DNA from: Ichthyophonus hoferi
Lineage: Eukaryota > Opisthokonta > Ichthyosporea > Ichthyophonida > Ichthyophonidae
Assembly (NCBI GenBank): GCA_002751075.1
Contig: NAOQ01000101.1
Location: 84,932-148,931 of the forward strand
Direction: 5' to 3'
Length of the DNA: 64,000 nt
Positions 15,101 through 25,940 of this stretch are shown here, in pieces. Made by a program: the position numbers and the translations under genes. Numbering within the stretch: position 1 is the first letter of the stretch; the number at the start of each line of letters is the position of its first letter. The notes beneath the pieces are model-generated. The model had not been told where the DNA came from. It ran no database searches and worked only from the letters and a program-made list of their open reading frames with translations.

Positions 15101-16506
15101 CACATGTCTATATATTTATAGGGATATATGTAGACATAAGCACACTTGTGCATCATATATAATTATATAGATACATATATACATACACATACATATATAA
15201 ATACATATAAATACACATCTACATACATTTAATCATATGTGTACATGTATACCTGCTTATATTTATTTTATTATACAATCAAACTACTTTACATATGCAA
15301 ATCTTATCATATTATAATATATAATCACGTTTTATATATTTGGCTTTTTCTTGATCATTGAATCTCTTTGTTTTATTTTGTGTTTAGATTGAATCCTTCT
15401 ATTTATACATCATGATATATATATATATATATATAGTGTGGCATTGAATGATGAGTTTGTAATTGATCTTACTTATATTTATGTGTTAACTGTATATCAT
15501 CATATCTCTTTACTTATCTATTAATTTATTCTTATATCTACCTACATTATTATCCACCAGTTTATATATGTATGTACACATCTGTCTATCTGTTTTTTAA
15601 TCGATATATATCTGTGTATGCATTAACAGTGAGAATATTAGTTTAGAGTGATTTATATTTACTTCTAGATATATAATTATTACATATTTTTATTTGGGAT
15701 TAATCTCATATATATTATATATGTGTGCATCTAAGTATAGGTATAAGGAAAAATATAATTTTTCTTTTGAATATATGGAAAATAATATCAAATACAATTT
15801 AAAATATGACTGTTATATTATTACAGATGATTAGTTTGTTTCTTAAAAGCGTTTAGACAAGATTGTCTATTAATTCCTAATATATTGTAGCCTAGGTCAT
15901 TTTAATATATATTATGATGATTGTACATCTATTTTATAAATCATGTATGTTTATTCAACAATTTAACAGGACACATCTAGCGGGACCAGTGAGGAGGAAA
16001 GTGAGAATGGTAGGTTTGCTTGGCCTGAAAGCATAAACGCACAAAATTATTAGATATACTTGGTGTGTAGCATGCTATATCTTGTGAGCATATTGGCATG
16101 TTTACATATATGCTATTATATGACATCATATATTGGAATGTGGTGCAGTGTATTAGGACACAGTGTAATCTGATTTGATATATTTGGATAGCTAATATAT
16201 AATATCAAAAAGTATGCCATTATATATCATGACATTCTGTTTTATGATATGATATGATATAATATGATAATGTGTTAAAATATATACTATATATTGTTTT
16301 GATCCATTTTCTTGTCTATATACACTTCAATACTCTGATATTACTAATACTAATCATATAAAACCTACTTATATTTTTCCAATGCTTGATGGTTGTTTAT
16401 CTTCCATACATCTTGTATCATTGTTAAGGCTTAGGTCCTGCCAATCAGTACCAATTTATGTAAATATATAACAGTCAATATCTCTGTATTTTTAGATATG
16501 CTGTGA
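364..16506 (+). CDS. XPC: XPC/Rad4 nucleotide-excision-repair damage sensor, 22 exons
   Basis: XPC (Rad4) recognises helix-distorting DNA lesions and starts global-genome nucleotide excision repair in the nucleus, with Rad23 and centrin. Exons: 364-451, 1181-1279, 2177-2261, 3659-3812, 4157-4271, 4636-4733, 5094-5121 (tentative), 5385-5436, 5985-6148, 7484-7588, 8691-8812, 9578-9669, 10046-10154, 11055-11099, 11608-11733, 12488-12569, 12964-13019, 14161-14250, 14465-14593, 14946-14993, 15970-16009, 16496-16506. All phases join, giving 645 aa. Residues about 125-370 are the transglutaminase-like domain (HKTHLLLLLANG, WVALDPINQ, KDVTPRY, DVDWWNATL). BHD1 is about 371-437 (SSIGAYKNHPLYVLERHLLK, GYCRGEGVYSR), BHD2 438-494 (YGKWQT), BHD3 495-580 (NEYGNVELF, MLPIGCVHL). 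The protein is far shorter than human XPC (940 aa) because the long charged insert in the transglutaminase-like domain and the C-terminal tail are reduced. The intron after 5436 starts with GC. Exons 1, 2 and 7 are the least certain. Confidence 0.93.
1320..2010. repeat. AT-rich low-complexity intronic repeat
   Basis: This part of an XPC intron is a degenerate run of TATAATATA-like words interspersed with TAG and TGT variants. It produces tyrosine- and isoleucine-rich spurious ORFs on both strands. A similar tract lies at about 2290-2760 in the next intron. Confidence 0.75.
2290..2760. repeat. AT-rich low-complexity intronic repeat
   Basis: A second degenerate AATATAATA-type tract in the XPC intron between 2261 and 3659, of the same character as the one at 1320-2010. 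It has no coding signal. Confidence 0.7.
3361..3507. repeat. 48-bp minisatellite, about 3 copies
   Basis: Three near-identical copies of a 48-bp unit begin at about 3361, 3409 and 3457, each containing AGTAGCATGATATCATGA. Since 48 is divisible by three, the array gives a repetitive minus-strand ORF that is not a gene. It lies in an XPC intron. Confidence 0.85.
4411..4457. repeat. Degenerate telomere-like (CCCTAA/CCCTAAA) tract
   Basis: Seven CCCT-type words occur in a row: CCCTAA, CCCTAAA, CCCTCAA, CCCTCAA, a CTCTAAA variant, CCCTAAA and a terminal CCCTGAA. This resembles interstitial telomeric sequence mixing the six-base TTAGGG and seven-base TTTAGGG types. It sits inside an XPC intron and is short, so chance or simple-repeat drift is possible. 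Confidence 0.5.
7735..7774 (+). repeat. tRNA-derived SINE-like fragment (A and B boxes)
   Basis: TGGCGCAGTGGTACAGGC at 7735-7752 matches the tRNA A-box consensus well, and GGATTCGAGAC at 7764-7774 matches the B box. The start-to-start spacing of 29 bases is shorter than in a tRNA gene and no acceptor stem is visible, so this looks like the promoter part of a decayed tRNA-derived SINE in an XPC intron. It is one of the few locally GC-richer patches in that intron. Confidence 0.45.
7996..8607. other. Assembly gap (N 8086-8517) with duplicated flanks
   Basis: The 432-N run is preceded by a 90-base sequence (7996-8085) that is repeated without visible change directly after it (8518-8607). The duplication is best read as two contig ends that overlap but were not merged. 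It lies within one XPC intron, so the coding sequence is not affected. Confidence 0.85.
9094..9142. repeat. (TAA)n microsatellite
   Basis: An uninterrupted TAA trinucleotide tract of about 16 units in an XPC intron, preceded by imperfect AATACTAAT units. Confidence 0.9.
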
Positions 16507-16816
16507 ACTAGCATCAGTATTGGAATTATAAAGCAAGCTGGACAAGGACCTCTGTATGGATAAAGATTATGCAGTATAAAATGATGAGAGGCCAGTCAGG
16601 ATTAAGATATGGGAAGTTGTAAGTTGTAGTTATATATATGTTATACAATATAACTAAACAAAACATTTGGATGGAGAGAAAGATATTAAAAGGATTAGAA
16701 ACGTCATGAAGAGAAGTAATAGTTAATCACATCCTTTAATTTATTAGCCTGAAACACCTGTAATAGGTGTAATAGGATGGTAGGGTTTAATAAAATTATA
16801 TAAGAAAAAAGTTAAT
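16507..16816. promoter_or_regulatory. XPC 3' untranslated region with polyadenylation signal
   Basis: This follows the XPC stop TGA at 16504-16506. An AATAAA hexamer at 16789-16794, about 280 bases after the stop, is the best polyadenylation signal candidate. No other gene signal was seen. Confidence 0.5.
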
Positions 16817-17272
16817 CTATTTTTTAGAATTCTTTCTAATTTAGAAGTTTTACTATATTTAATGTAGAATCATGGTATTCTGGACGGTTAGTTTTAATGA
16901 CATAAACTAAAAATATTATTTCCATTTTACTTGTCAAAGTATGATAAAATAGTATTAAATCTATTTTTAGAATTTCTCTTAATTCAAGTTTTTTTCATTG
17001 TATTTAATATAGATAAGATGTCATAGGTTTTAGAGTTTTGTAAATTAAATTAAAGCTTCTTATTTCCATTTTTGTATGTCCAAATAAGGCAAAATAACTT
17101 AAATGTAAAACAATTATTTGGTCTATTTTTAAAATTCCTCCTAATTTAACATTTTGTAACATTTAAACTAGAATCATGGTATTATTTATGGTTACTTATA
17201 ATGAAATAAATTTTAAAATTTTTTGCAGTTATATATGCCCATATATGGCAAAATAGTAGTTAATTTATGTTG
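16817..17272. repeat. Three tandem units of a roughly 150-bp AT-rich repeat
   Basis: Units start at 16817, 16961 and 17123 with CTATTTTTAGAATT or close variants. Each continues through a TTTAATGTAGAATCATGG-type block and ends near GGCAAAATA or a variant. Lengths are about 144, 162 and 150 bases, and the copies are clearly diverged from one another. The array directly abuts the dispersed repeat at 17280. Confidence 0.65.
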
Positions 17273-17279
17273 AAGTATT

Positions 17280-17890
17280 TCAGCCCCTACAAATATTTAG
17301 TTGAAAAACTTTATGATGTCTAGTACAAATATTTATTTCTTATATAAAATTGAAACTCTATATGTTAAGAAGCATTTTTAATGAGGTTTTAATTTGTTGT
17401 TATGTTATGCTCATAATTTGATTTGCTTTTTGTCAACTCAATGGAAATTAATGAGTCACTGACCTCATACTGTAATATTTGATTGGTTGACCTTATCTAT
17501 AATTAATTGTTTAAAATATAAAATATTCATAACTGTTCTGCACTTCTGCAGCTCATTCTTTTATTTTTTTTGTATTGAATGTTATATTCACTTATCACCA
17601 TGGAAATATAGTGTACAAGCACTTACATAAGTGAATTAGCTAATGAATCATTCAGATTAGGGCAAAGTAGTATAATCTTATTGGGATAAAATTAGACATT
17701 CCTAGTGGGTCTATGTTATCTTTCATGAATTGTATTAACCAATAAGAATATTTATGATTGGCTCCACTTTCAGATTATTGAATACAGCAATATTGGGTGT
17801 TAACCAAAAACATCTAACATATGCGGTAAAATGAAGCATTAAAGAAAGTAATAATTAATAATAAAAGGCTGGCTCCACTTCATACTCAAA
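17280..17890 (+). repeat. Dispersed repeat, copy 1 (family shared with 58010-58620)
   Basis: This block matches 58010-58620 on the same strand over about 600 bases with many substitutions and indels. Shared landmarks in order are TTCAGC(C/T)CCTACA, ATGTCT(A/T)GTACAA, a GAGGTTT block, ATTCCTAGTGGGTCT versus ATTCTAGTGGGTCT, and GGTGTTAACC. No ORF spans either copy and no terminal repeats were recognised, so the class is unknown. Confidence 0.65.
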
Positions 17891-18119
17891 ACATGGTTCC
17901 AGCACTATTTTCTGTCAAAGGTACAATACAACTTTAAACAGGATCATGGGCCCTAAGAACCTGGCTAAGGTTCTTGGAGTCTATGATACTAAAGGTGTCC
18001 TGGTAAGGAGTGGTAGCCTGAGAACAAGCAGCATTTATTGCGGCTGCTTGTTGGTTTACCTTGTGAGAAGTCACAGGGTATGTAGTCTCTGGTCAAATGG
18101 TCAGTGACTTGCAATAGCT

Positions 18120-19024
18120 TCACTCCTTTCTTTTCTTAATTGGAATGACTTTGTCCAATTGGTCTATTTCTTTTTGTGGCTGATTGTCACTTTCGGGTAA
18201 ATATTGAGACTCTCCTACTAGCAGTATACCAGTATACTGATTTGGGGATGAGGTAGACGGCCAGGAATGGTTGCTTGTTTGCCAGCGTGTAATGTGGTGA
18301 TGTTGGTTGTATCTATTGCTCTGCATCAAAATTTGAGTAGTCTTGGGCATAATCATACAGGTGAGAGTGAGGTGTTACAGGAGGGAGGTCATCCTTCAAG
18401 TCCTGCTGTGGACGATTGTAATACGAAATTGCAAAAGGGTCCATGTTGACTTTCTTGTTTCTTGTCTGTGCTGTACGGAAATACATTTATTGGGGAGGGA
18501 TGTCTCCAGGAAGCACATTTGTTGGGGTTAGGTTATGAGTGTAGGCTGCCACCTGGAATGTAGAATGTTGCTGGCATATTGGCTTGAAGGAGGGCTGTCT
18601 TTGCCATCCCAATAGGCTGATGAACCATCTTCTTACTCAGGCCATGACTTAGCATGGCATAAGGGAGAGTGGTTAGATGGATGATTCCTTCATGGCAGAG
18701 AAACTGTGGAAATTAATTGGAGAGGTGCTCTCTGCCTTGACCATCTTTGAAGCTATGCCTTCCCCACTAAAGATTGCAACTCTCTTTACTGATCGAGGTG
18801 GAGAGCACCTCTTCAATTGATTTCAGCAGTTCCTCTGCCATAAAGGAATCGCTGTCAGAAGCAGTTGAGCAAAATAATTCATAGTCATTGCTGCTTTGGT
18901 CATTAATGTCAGAGCTGAAGTCAAATCCCCCTAATAAATTTCTAGGAGTATTGCCTTCACTGCTGTCTGAAGAGAAACGAATCCTAACCTTCTTCTCTGC
19001 TCCCACAGCTCCTTTCTTGGCCAT
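18120..19024 (-). pseudogene. Coding-like minus-strand relic or unrecognised multi-exon gene
   Basis: Several minus-strand stretches look like real protein rather than AT noise. From 19024 an 85-codon ORF begins MAKKGAVGAEKKVRIRFSSD and is rich in Ser and Asp. Next come a stretch with PYAMLSHGLSKKMVHQPIGM (about 18540-18690), one with MDPFAISYYNRPQQDLKDDL (about 18310-18440), and one ending PIKKRKE (18120-18300). They lie in different frames in the right order, so they could be exons or a decayed gene or transposon. Base composition is less AT-rich than the flanks. I do not recognise the family. Confidence 0.4.
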
Positions 19025-19776
19025 TCATGGAATTCCTGTCTTTGACTTGATTAGGGTAATATTTGAAGTGGTTGCCAGCCTTCTAGATACAATCATAACG
19101 AACTCCAATATACAGTACAAAGAGACAACGTCTTTGGTAAGTACGTTTTTATTAACTTAGAACATATCACCCAAGGATCCCAACTAAGTCTGCGAATCTT
19201 GGTTATATAGTTATTGGGTCATAGTCAATCCAGTTGACCATGTGATACAAACACACTTTTGCATAAATTTCTAAATCTAATGGATCTCTAACATGTGGTT
19301 AGTAACATAAAGCCCAATAAAGTCCATTGATTATATGAAGAGTCAAAAGAGCTGTGTGTGGCAACATACGTGCATAAATATCAGATGGTCAACCCTAGTT
19401 AAATTAACTATGATCATTCATTTGCTAGTTTGTACTTAAGCATATTTGACTTAATTAAATATAATTAGTGGCATTAAGTAATTAATTAATAAAGTAACTC
19501 TAACACTTACAAACCAATTGTAACCTTATTAAGTACTTGAACTATATTGGATATTCAAAAGTACAATGCAAAAATACATAGAAAACCTTAATAACCTTAG
19601 ATATGTAAAAGGTATCTTTCAGAAGTCAATGTTTGAATACTACTGTACTATTCTGCATATGGATAAATGTATGGCATACCAGGGGTGTTGTAATATAAAT
19701 ACAAAAAGACTATACAAGCAAGATGAAAGATTCATATTATATATTATCATCTTATCTAGATATTTCCAATAAATTC
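19025..19776. other. Non-coding stretch before the LTR array
   Basis: A plus-strand reading at 19022-19136 (including IPVFDLIRVIFEVVASLLDT) is followed by GTAAGT and could be an exon fragment, possibly transposase-like, but support is weak. The rest is AT-rich with nothing recognised. Confidence 0.3.
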
Positions 19777-20439
19777 TGCTAAATTAGGAATATTTAATTA
19801 ACTTAGGTATTTGTTTATATAACTATAATTATTTAATATGAATTGCAATTATTATTACGTTTGTAGTCTGGGAAAAAGTTAGTGCAATCTAAGATGTTTT
19901 CATCAAAATTGAATTAGCCAGTGGCAGAGGTCCTGCAACTATGTCATTTCCAAGCATATATTTTGGGGTCCAGATAACACATTGCTTAGGAATACTACGT
20001 AAGAGAAGTTTTGTTGACTTGTTTAGTAAAAATATCTCCTAGCATATCTGTACTCGGGTGTATACAGCGGCATACGTTAAAGCACTCCTTAATTCGGTAT
20101 TGTCTCTTCTTCTAAACGAATATTGGTTACAGGAACGCTCTTGCCTCTACTTACTATTCCCAACATTATGGCAGAAAAGGATTAAATAGTTTATTATGGT
20201 CACAAAACTTGGTAAATCTATTAAGTTAACGACCCAGAAATGCCAAAAACACTTTACCCCAACGCTACATTCATCCACTGACTTCCAAGGGTGGAGAATC
20301 AAGCTTATTACATTTACGTACTGTACTCTCTTCAAATCCGTATTTGAACTATCCCTATTTCCAACTTCAAAATGACGCTAAGAAAATAATACAAAACAAC
20401 TAGACAAACACATATCACTTTAACCCTTAACCGCTGGAC

Positions 20440-20645
20440 GCCAGAGTCACAGCCAGAGTTAAATCCAAATGCCAGAGTTACAACCAGAGCCAGAGCCAGA
20501 GCCAGAACGAGCAGAAACATTTACTATACAATCTGGTCAACTGTCTTCCGTTTTTTACATTGGGTGCTATGCCGGTCACTTCTGAATGCTATCAGGAATT
20601 ATCTAGTTCATTTAGTCAGCCACAAGCCTACAGCTGAGTAGTCAC
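20440..20645 (+). mobile_element. Internal Pro-Glu-repeat segment of the LTR array, first copy (broken)
   Basis: This is the internal part of the first element in the array: a CCAGAG-type hexamer run followed by a block ending in codons for KPTAE. It is the counterpart of the segment at 22021-22206. It is treated as a fossil and is not intact. Confidence 0.45.
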
Positions 20646-22020
20646 CATACTAAGATCCTTTTCATATTCCTTTTTATTATTTTTTATTTATTATTTTTTA
20701 TGCCCTAGGTAAACTAATCCGCTTAGGCTAAAGGGGAGTGCTAAAATAGGAGTGTTTAATTAATTTAATTATTTTTTAACATTACTACCAATTATAGATA
20801 CACTATATCTATCTCTTTAACATAGACTAGATAAAAATAGCAACATGACGGTCAAACAACCTTTCTCATGTTCCAAAAAATGCTATACTTAGTTTATGCG
20901 TAAGTTCATAACTGGTTTTCTATCATTGTAAGTGTTAAAACAAGATTATTTAATTAATTTAGGTATTTCTTTATATAGCTATAAATATTTAATATTATTA
21001 GCAATTATTATTACACGTGTAGCCTGTGAACATAACTATTGCGATCTGCTGGTGTTGAACGGTAATTCCACATAATCTATCAAAATTGAACCAATGGCAG
21101 AGGTCCTGCGACACATTGCTTCGGCATTTTGCTTTACACAAGTCCTGCTGACTTGTTTAATAATCGTAAATATTTCTTAGCATATTTGTACTCAGTGTAT
21201 GAAAAGGGACACGTTAAACCGCCCTTTTAATTCTATATTTTCTAAACGAATATAGGTAACAGGAACGCACATGTCTATTATTCTCAACAAATTAAATATA
21301 GTTATACCTCACCAGATTCCAATATTGGTACACGATATTTATCCCCTAGCACAGACTAGATAAAAATAGCAACATAACAATCAAACAACCTTACTTATGT
21401 TCCAAAAATGTGATACTTTCTTTAAGCGTGACCTCATTGCCTACTGGTTTTAGTGGAGAACGATCATATGTGTAGTTTTATACAGTGTTAAAACAGGAAT
21501 ATTTTATTAATCTAGGTATTTCTTTATATAGTTATAAATATTTACTATTATTAGCAATTATTATGATATAGCCTGGGAAAATAACTAGTACAATCTGCTG
21601 GTGTTAAACGGCAATGTAAAAGGATCTATCAAAATTGAATCAGCCAATGGTAGAGATCCTGTAACCATAATGTAAGCCATTTCCGATAGTATGTTTTGGG
21701 CTCAGATAGCACATTGCTCAGGTGTCTTGCCTAAGACAAGTCCTGCTGACTTGGTTAATAATAAAAATATGTCTTAGCATATGTGCACCTCATGTATGCA
21801 AAGGGAAACATTAAAGGTCCCCTTAATTCAATATTCTCTCTCCTTTTAAAGGAATATAGGCAACAGGAACGCTCCTCTCTGCATTTATCATTCACAACAT
21901 AATAACACTCTCTTCTAATCTTCATTTAAACTATCCCATTTCCAATTTCAAAGTGACATCAAGGTAAGATGCAAAACAACTGGGCAACATTTCTATATCA
22001 CCTCAGCCGCCAGCCGCCAG

Positions 22021-22206
22021 ATGCCAGAGCCTACAATAGAGCCAGAGCCAAAGCCAGAGCCAGAGCCAGAGCGAGTAGGAATATTTAACATACAATTTGG
22101 TGAACTGCCTTTTGTTTTTACATTGGGTACCACGTTACAGTCACTTATGAATGTTATCAAGAATTATCTAGTACATTTAGTGAACAACAAGCCTACAGCT
22201 AAGTAG
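22021..22206 (+). mobile_element. Internal Pro-Glu-repeat ORF of the LTR array, second copy
   Basis: A 61-codon ORF begins MPEPTIEPEPKPEPEPER and ends NNKPTAK. It lies between the LTRs at 21486-21865 and 22289-22676. Only the Pro-Glu repeat and a hydrophobic C-terminal part can be described; the function is unknown. Confidence 0.45.
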
Positions 22207-22561
22207 TCTCAATGTTATGATTCTTCTTGTATTCTTTTTCATATTTTTTATGCCTTAGGTGTAATAATCTGCCTAGGTCAAAGGGTAGTGTTACAACAAG
22301 AGTATTTAAGTAATCTAGGTAGGTATTTCTTTATATAGCTATAAACATTTAATATTATTAGCAATTATTATTACATATGTAGCCTGGGAAAATAACTAGT
22401 GCAATCTGCTGGTGTTAAACGGCAATCTAGGATGATCTATCAAAACCGAATTAGCCAATGGGAGATAGAGATCCCGCAACTATAAAGTAACCCATTTCAG
22501 ATCATTTGCTTTGGGTCCAGAATAGTAGTTAGGCTTCCTGCCTAAGGCATGTCCTACTGAC

Positions 22562-23182
22562 TTGTTTAATAATAAAAATGTGTCTTAGCATATTTTAACT
22601 CCATGTAAGCGAAAGGACACGTTAGGCCGCTCTTTATTTCAGTATGCTCTCTCCTTCTAAACGAATATGGGTAACAGGAACGCACATGTCTCTATTTTTT
22701 NNNNNNNNNNNNNNNNNNNNNNNNNNNNNNNNNNNNNNNNNNNNNNNNNNNNNNNNNNNNNNNNNNNNNNNNNNNNNNNNNNNNNNNNNNNNNNNNNNNN
22801 NNNNNNNNNNNNNNNNNNNNNNNNNNNNNNNNNNNNNNNNNNNNNNNNNNNNNNNNNNNNNNNNNNNNNNNNNNNNNNNNNNNNNNNNNNNNNNNNNNNN
22901 NNNNNNNNNNNNNNNNNNNNNNNNNNNNNNNNNNNNNNNNNNNNNNNNNNNNNNNNNNNNNNNNNNNNNNNNNNNNNNNNNNNNNNNNNNNNNNNNNNNN
23001 NNNNNNNNNNNNNNNNNNNNNNNNNNNNNNNNNNNNNNNNNGACTTGTTTAATAATAAAATGTGTCTTAGCATATTTTAACTCCATGTAAGCGAAAGGAC
23101 ACGTTAGGCCGCTCTTTATTTCAGTATGCTCTCTCCTTCTAAACGAATATGGGTAACAGGAACGCACATGTCTCTATTTTTT
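22562..23182. other. Assembly gap (N 22701-23041) with duplicated flanks
   Basis: A 341-N run is flanked by nearly the same 140-base sequence on both sides (from GACTTGTTTAATAATAAAA to GTCTCTATTTTTT). The only difference noted is one A in a poly-A run. The near identity contrasts with the divergence between other copies of this LTR, so an unmerged contig overlap is more likely than another old insertion. Confidence 0.8.
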
Positions 23183-25940
23183 CCAACATATAGGAATGGA
23201 AAACAATACATAGTTCTTTTATTGGATATTTTTATAGATGCCTGACTCCAGTTAGCATTGATTGCCTACTATTATTGAGACCATGTAGCTAATAGATAGC
23301 TTTGGGGGTCTATTTTGCACCTGAAGAAGCATCATATAAATACATTATGTAAATAGTAATTCTTACAAGCATGCCAGGTATACAGTGAAAGCATTTGTAT
23401 TACTTGCGTAGAAAATAATGTCTTCTTGCAATGAACATTGAGTATATATAGAAGCATTATTGTATAAATAAGGTTGCCATGTGTTTGCTGGGGTTGTTTA
23501 TTGGAGAATAACTATCAGTCAAGCATTGAGAATCTAAAAACCTTGGTTAAAAGCGCGCGTCTTTTTTTTTTCCTGATTATATGGGAACTAAGTTTTTCAC
23601 TACGCTTAGATAGATTGATTATTCATTATTATTGTTATCCCATTTATGCGTTCAGTTATGTTTACATTTATCAATTGAATCCAATAAGAAGTTGTTGGCA
23701 ATAATCGTTCCGCCTATTGGTGCACGACTTGGCGGTGAAGTGTTGTTGCTATGTAAACTAACTTATAGAAGTCTTTGGTGTGTTAAGAGCTGAAAGCTAG
23801 TCAGATATTGTTTTAAGTAATGATCAGCGAGCAGCGAGTATTCTCGGATCCATTAAAACAATTTTAAAGTTCAAACTTTATACCAATGTCTATTGGTTGT
23901 CTCAGTTTTAAGATGGTGGATGGAATCAAAACAATCCTTTTGTGTCAAATAATAAATAATAATATGCAATAATTTGTAAGCAATAACAAAGATATTGTTC
24001 TCATTCGCCAACCTTGGCTGTTCTCACAATATCTGACAAAGTTTATGCTTGTCTTATCATTAGATATTATATGTATAGTGTCCATCTAGGATCACAGATT
24101 ATAACTTTTGCACACATTGCAAGTTGCAAGGTAAGAAGCTTAAAACGTCTCTGAACACCACAAGCAATTTTGTGTATCGCAAACCAAGCTTTCATAAGCT
24201 TTAGATTGTTTCTTACCAAGAGATGACTATCTAGATCTATAGTAGTAAATAGATAGGAACATTGTGCAACAAATAGGATTTAGGTCAAAAGATATTAGTT
24301 TTGGTTTTTGTAACTAATCACAAAGTAATTAGCGTTTTAATTTAAGCGATCTTAGATTAGTTCCCAAGTACTGTCGTCATTGCAATAATATAGATGACGT
24401 ATGTTTTATCCTTGTCAGGTTAAGTCGAGTAACTACATAACTTAAAAGTGTTACCTTTAATGATCCACTTCAAATTTTATCGCAATACGAAAATAGCATT
24501 CTACAAAAAAAAAAATTTCTAAAAAAATAGTGTTCCGTAGTCCTATGTCTATTGTTCTTTTCATGGCAGTCTATTTCTTGTCAATCAAAATTAACAGTCC
24601 TGACCCTGCTAATAATAATTTGTTAAAATGATTGAGTAGTTTCAAGTCAAGTAAAAATATAATATATTTATATCTTATATATTAGATTGTCATATATTAT
24701 TTTAAGTAGTTGATAATAGATAATAATATATTGTAAAGTAATGTTATGCATAATACTTTATTAGACAATGCGTTGCCATGAGTGATTGAAAAAAACAAAA
24801 AATATGTCCTAATGGGAACGGACTAGATGACCAACGAACGTTTTGGTTGATTTGTTAATCAACAAAATCTGTAGACAAACATGTGGTAGGCAGCGAATGG
24901 CTGTATATCGAAGGTACTAGTTAGTTAAAGTTGAAAAACCCACCAAGCACTGGTCTACAAGTGCTCTCAGATCTATATGGGCGTTAAAGTTACTTAGGCC
25001 AGCATTTTCGTCATCTACAAAATACGAAGCAAAGAAATAACATACGAGAAAAGGATGAAGCGGCTGATATTTTTTTCTATTGTCTAGTCAATTAAACCTA
25101 ACACCGCTTTTTTATTTTCATAGACATTTATATGGTATTCAATTTTGGGAAATATGCGCTTACTGTTCCTACTATCCGCAAGCTCTTAATTGCGATGGTG
25201 ATATCGTTTTCTTTTGGTTATTGGTTGCCTTAAACTCTGTCACGGGCCCACGGCTCAAGTTCATGGTTCCAATACCTTCACTCCTTTGGGCTTGACGAAA
25301 CAGGCATTATTTTTCCCAATGAAATAAAGTATAAGTATAAGTTATTATAAATTAAAATATTTTATATTATTTTATGTATATTTAATTTGTAATATTAATA
25401 TTTTAAGCTATTGATAATATTAGTATTTAGTAAGGCATAACTGAACACAAGCCAGCCCATAAACAAGTTATTTTAATCGGATCGGAATCGGAGTACCCTG
25501 AGCAATCGATTCGGGCACGAGAACGAATATATTACACGAACACAAACAGCCAACCATTTATTTGCTCGCATTTGGCATCCAACTTATCAGTAGTGGAAGC
25601 CGAAGGGTTTTTAGGTTTGACTTAACATATTATTATTATGTCTTAGTTTCATATTTTGGTTGTAGACTAAGATAATTAAGGCACTGTACAATAGAGCGTT
25701 GTAAAACACTATATTTTGTTTTTATTTATGTTATGGATTTTATTTGAAGCATTAGTTTAAAAATTAGAATGACATGTATAAGAGCACAATAAAACGGTAG
25801 AAGGCCTCACAGTAAGTACTCACGGCTATCAACCAACGTATAATTTTTAAGCCCAAAACACACCAGGCTAATTCTGAACGCTTTGAGACATAACTAAATT
25901 ATTTTCTAGTCCTGACTGACACATAGCTGCTTATATAAAA
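23183..25940. other. Intergenic region; nothing recognised
   Basis: About 2.75 kb of AT-rich sequence. The small ORFs at 23474-23704 and 25080-25295 show no domain, start context or neighbouring splice signals to support them. It should hold the promoter of the intronless gene at 25941. Confidence 0.5.

Larger units (their letters stand above)
19777..23182 (+). mobile_element. Nested array of a small non-autonomous LTR retroelement (TRIM-like), broken
   Basis: Four long-terminal-repeat copies lie in the same orientation: 19777-20131, 20933-21261, 21486-21865 and 22289-22676. A short LTR fragment begins at 20739 and another piece (23041-23182) lies beyond an N gap. The LTRs begin TGTTA or TGCTA and mostly end in a TAACA-like form, carry a TATATAG-type box and an AATAAAA, and are about 330-390 bp. 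Purine tracts (AAGGGGAG, AAGGGTAG) directly precede two LTR starts, as a polypurine tract should. The internal regions are short; two carry a Pro-Glu-repeat ORF segment, and two others are different short internal pieces. No gag or pol was recognised, nor a clear primer binding site. Visible divergence between LTRs suggests an old array with several breaks. Confidence 0.55.

Noticed and set aside
18888-19160. Plus-strand ORF that might be a transposase fragment
   Set aside because: It overlaps a better minus-strand reading and the resemblance to a piggyBac-type core is too weak to call.
22634-23167. Long ORFs over the second N run
   Set aside because: They are undefined sequence, not genes.
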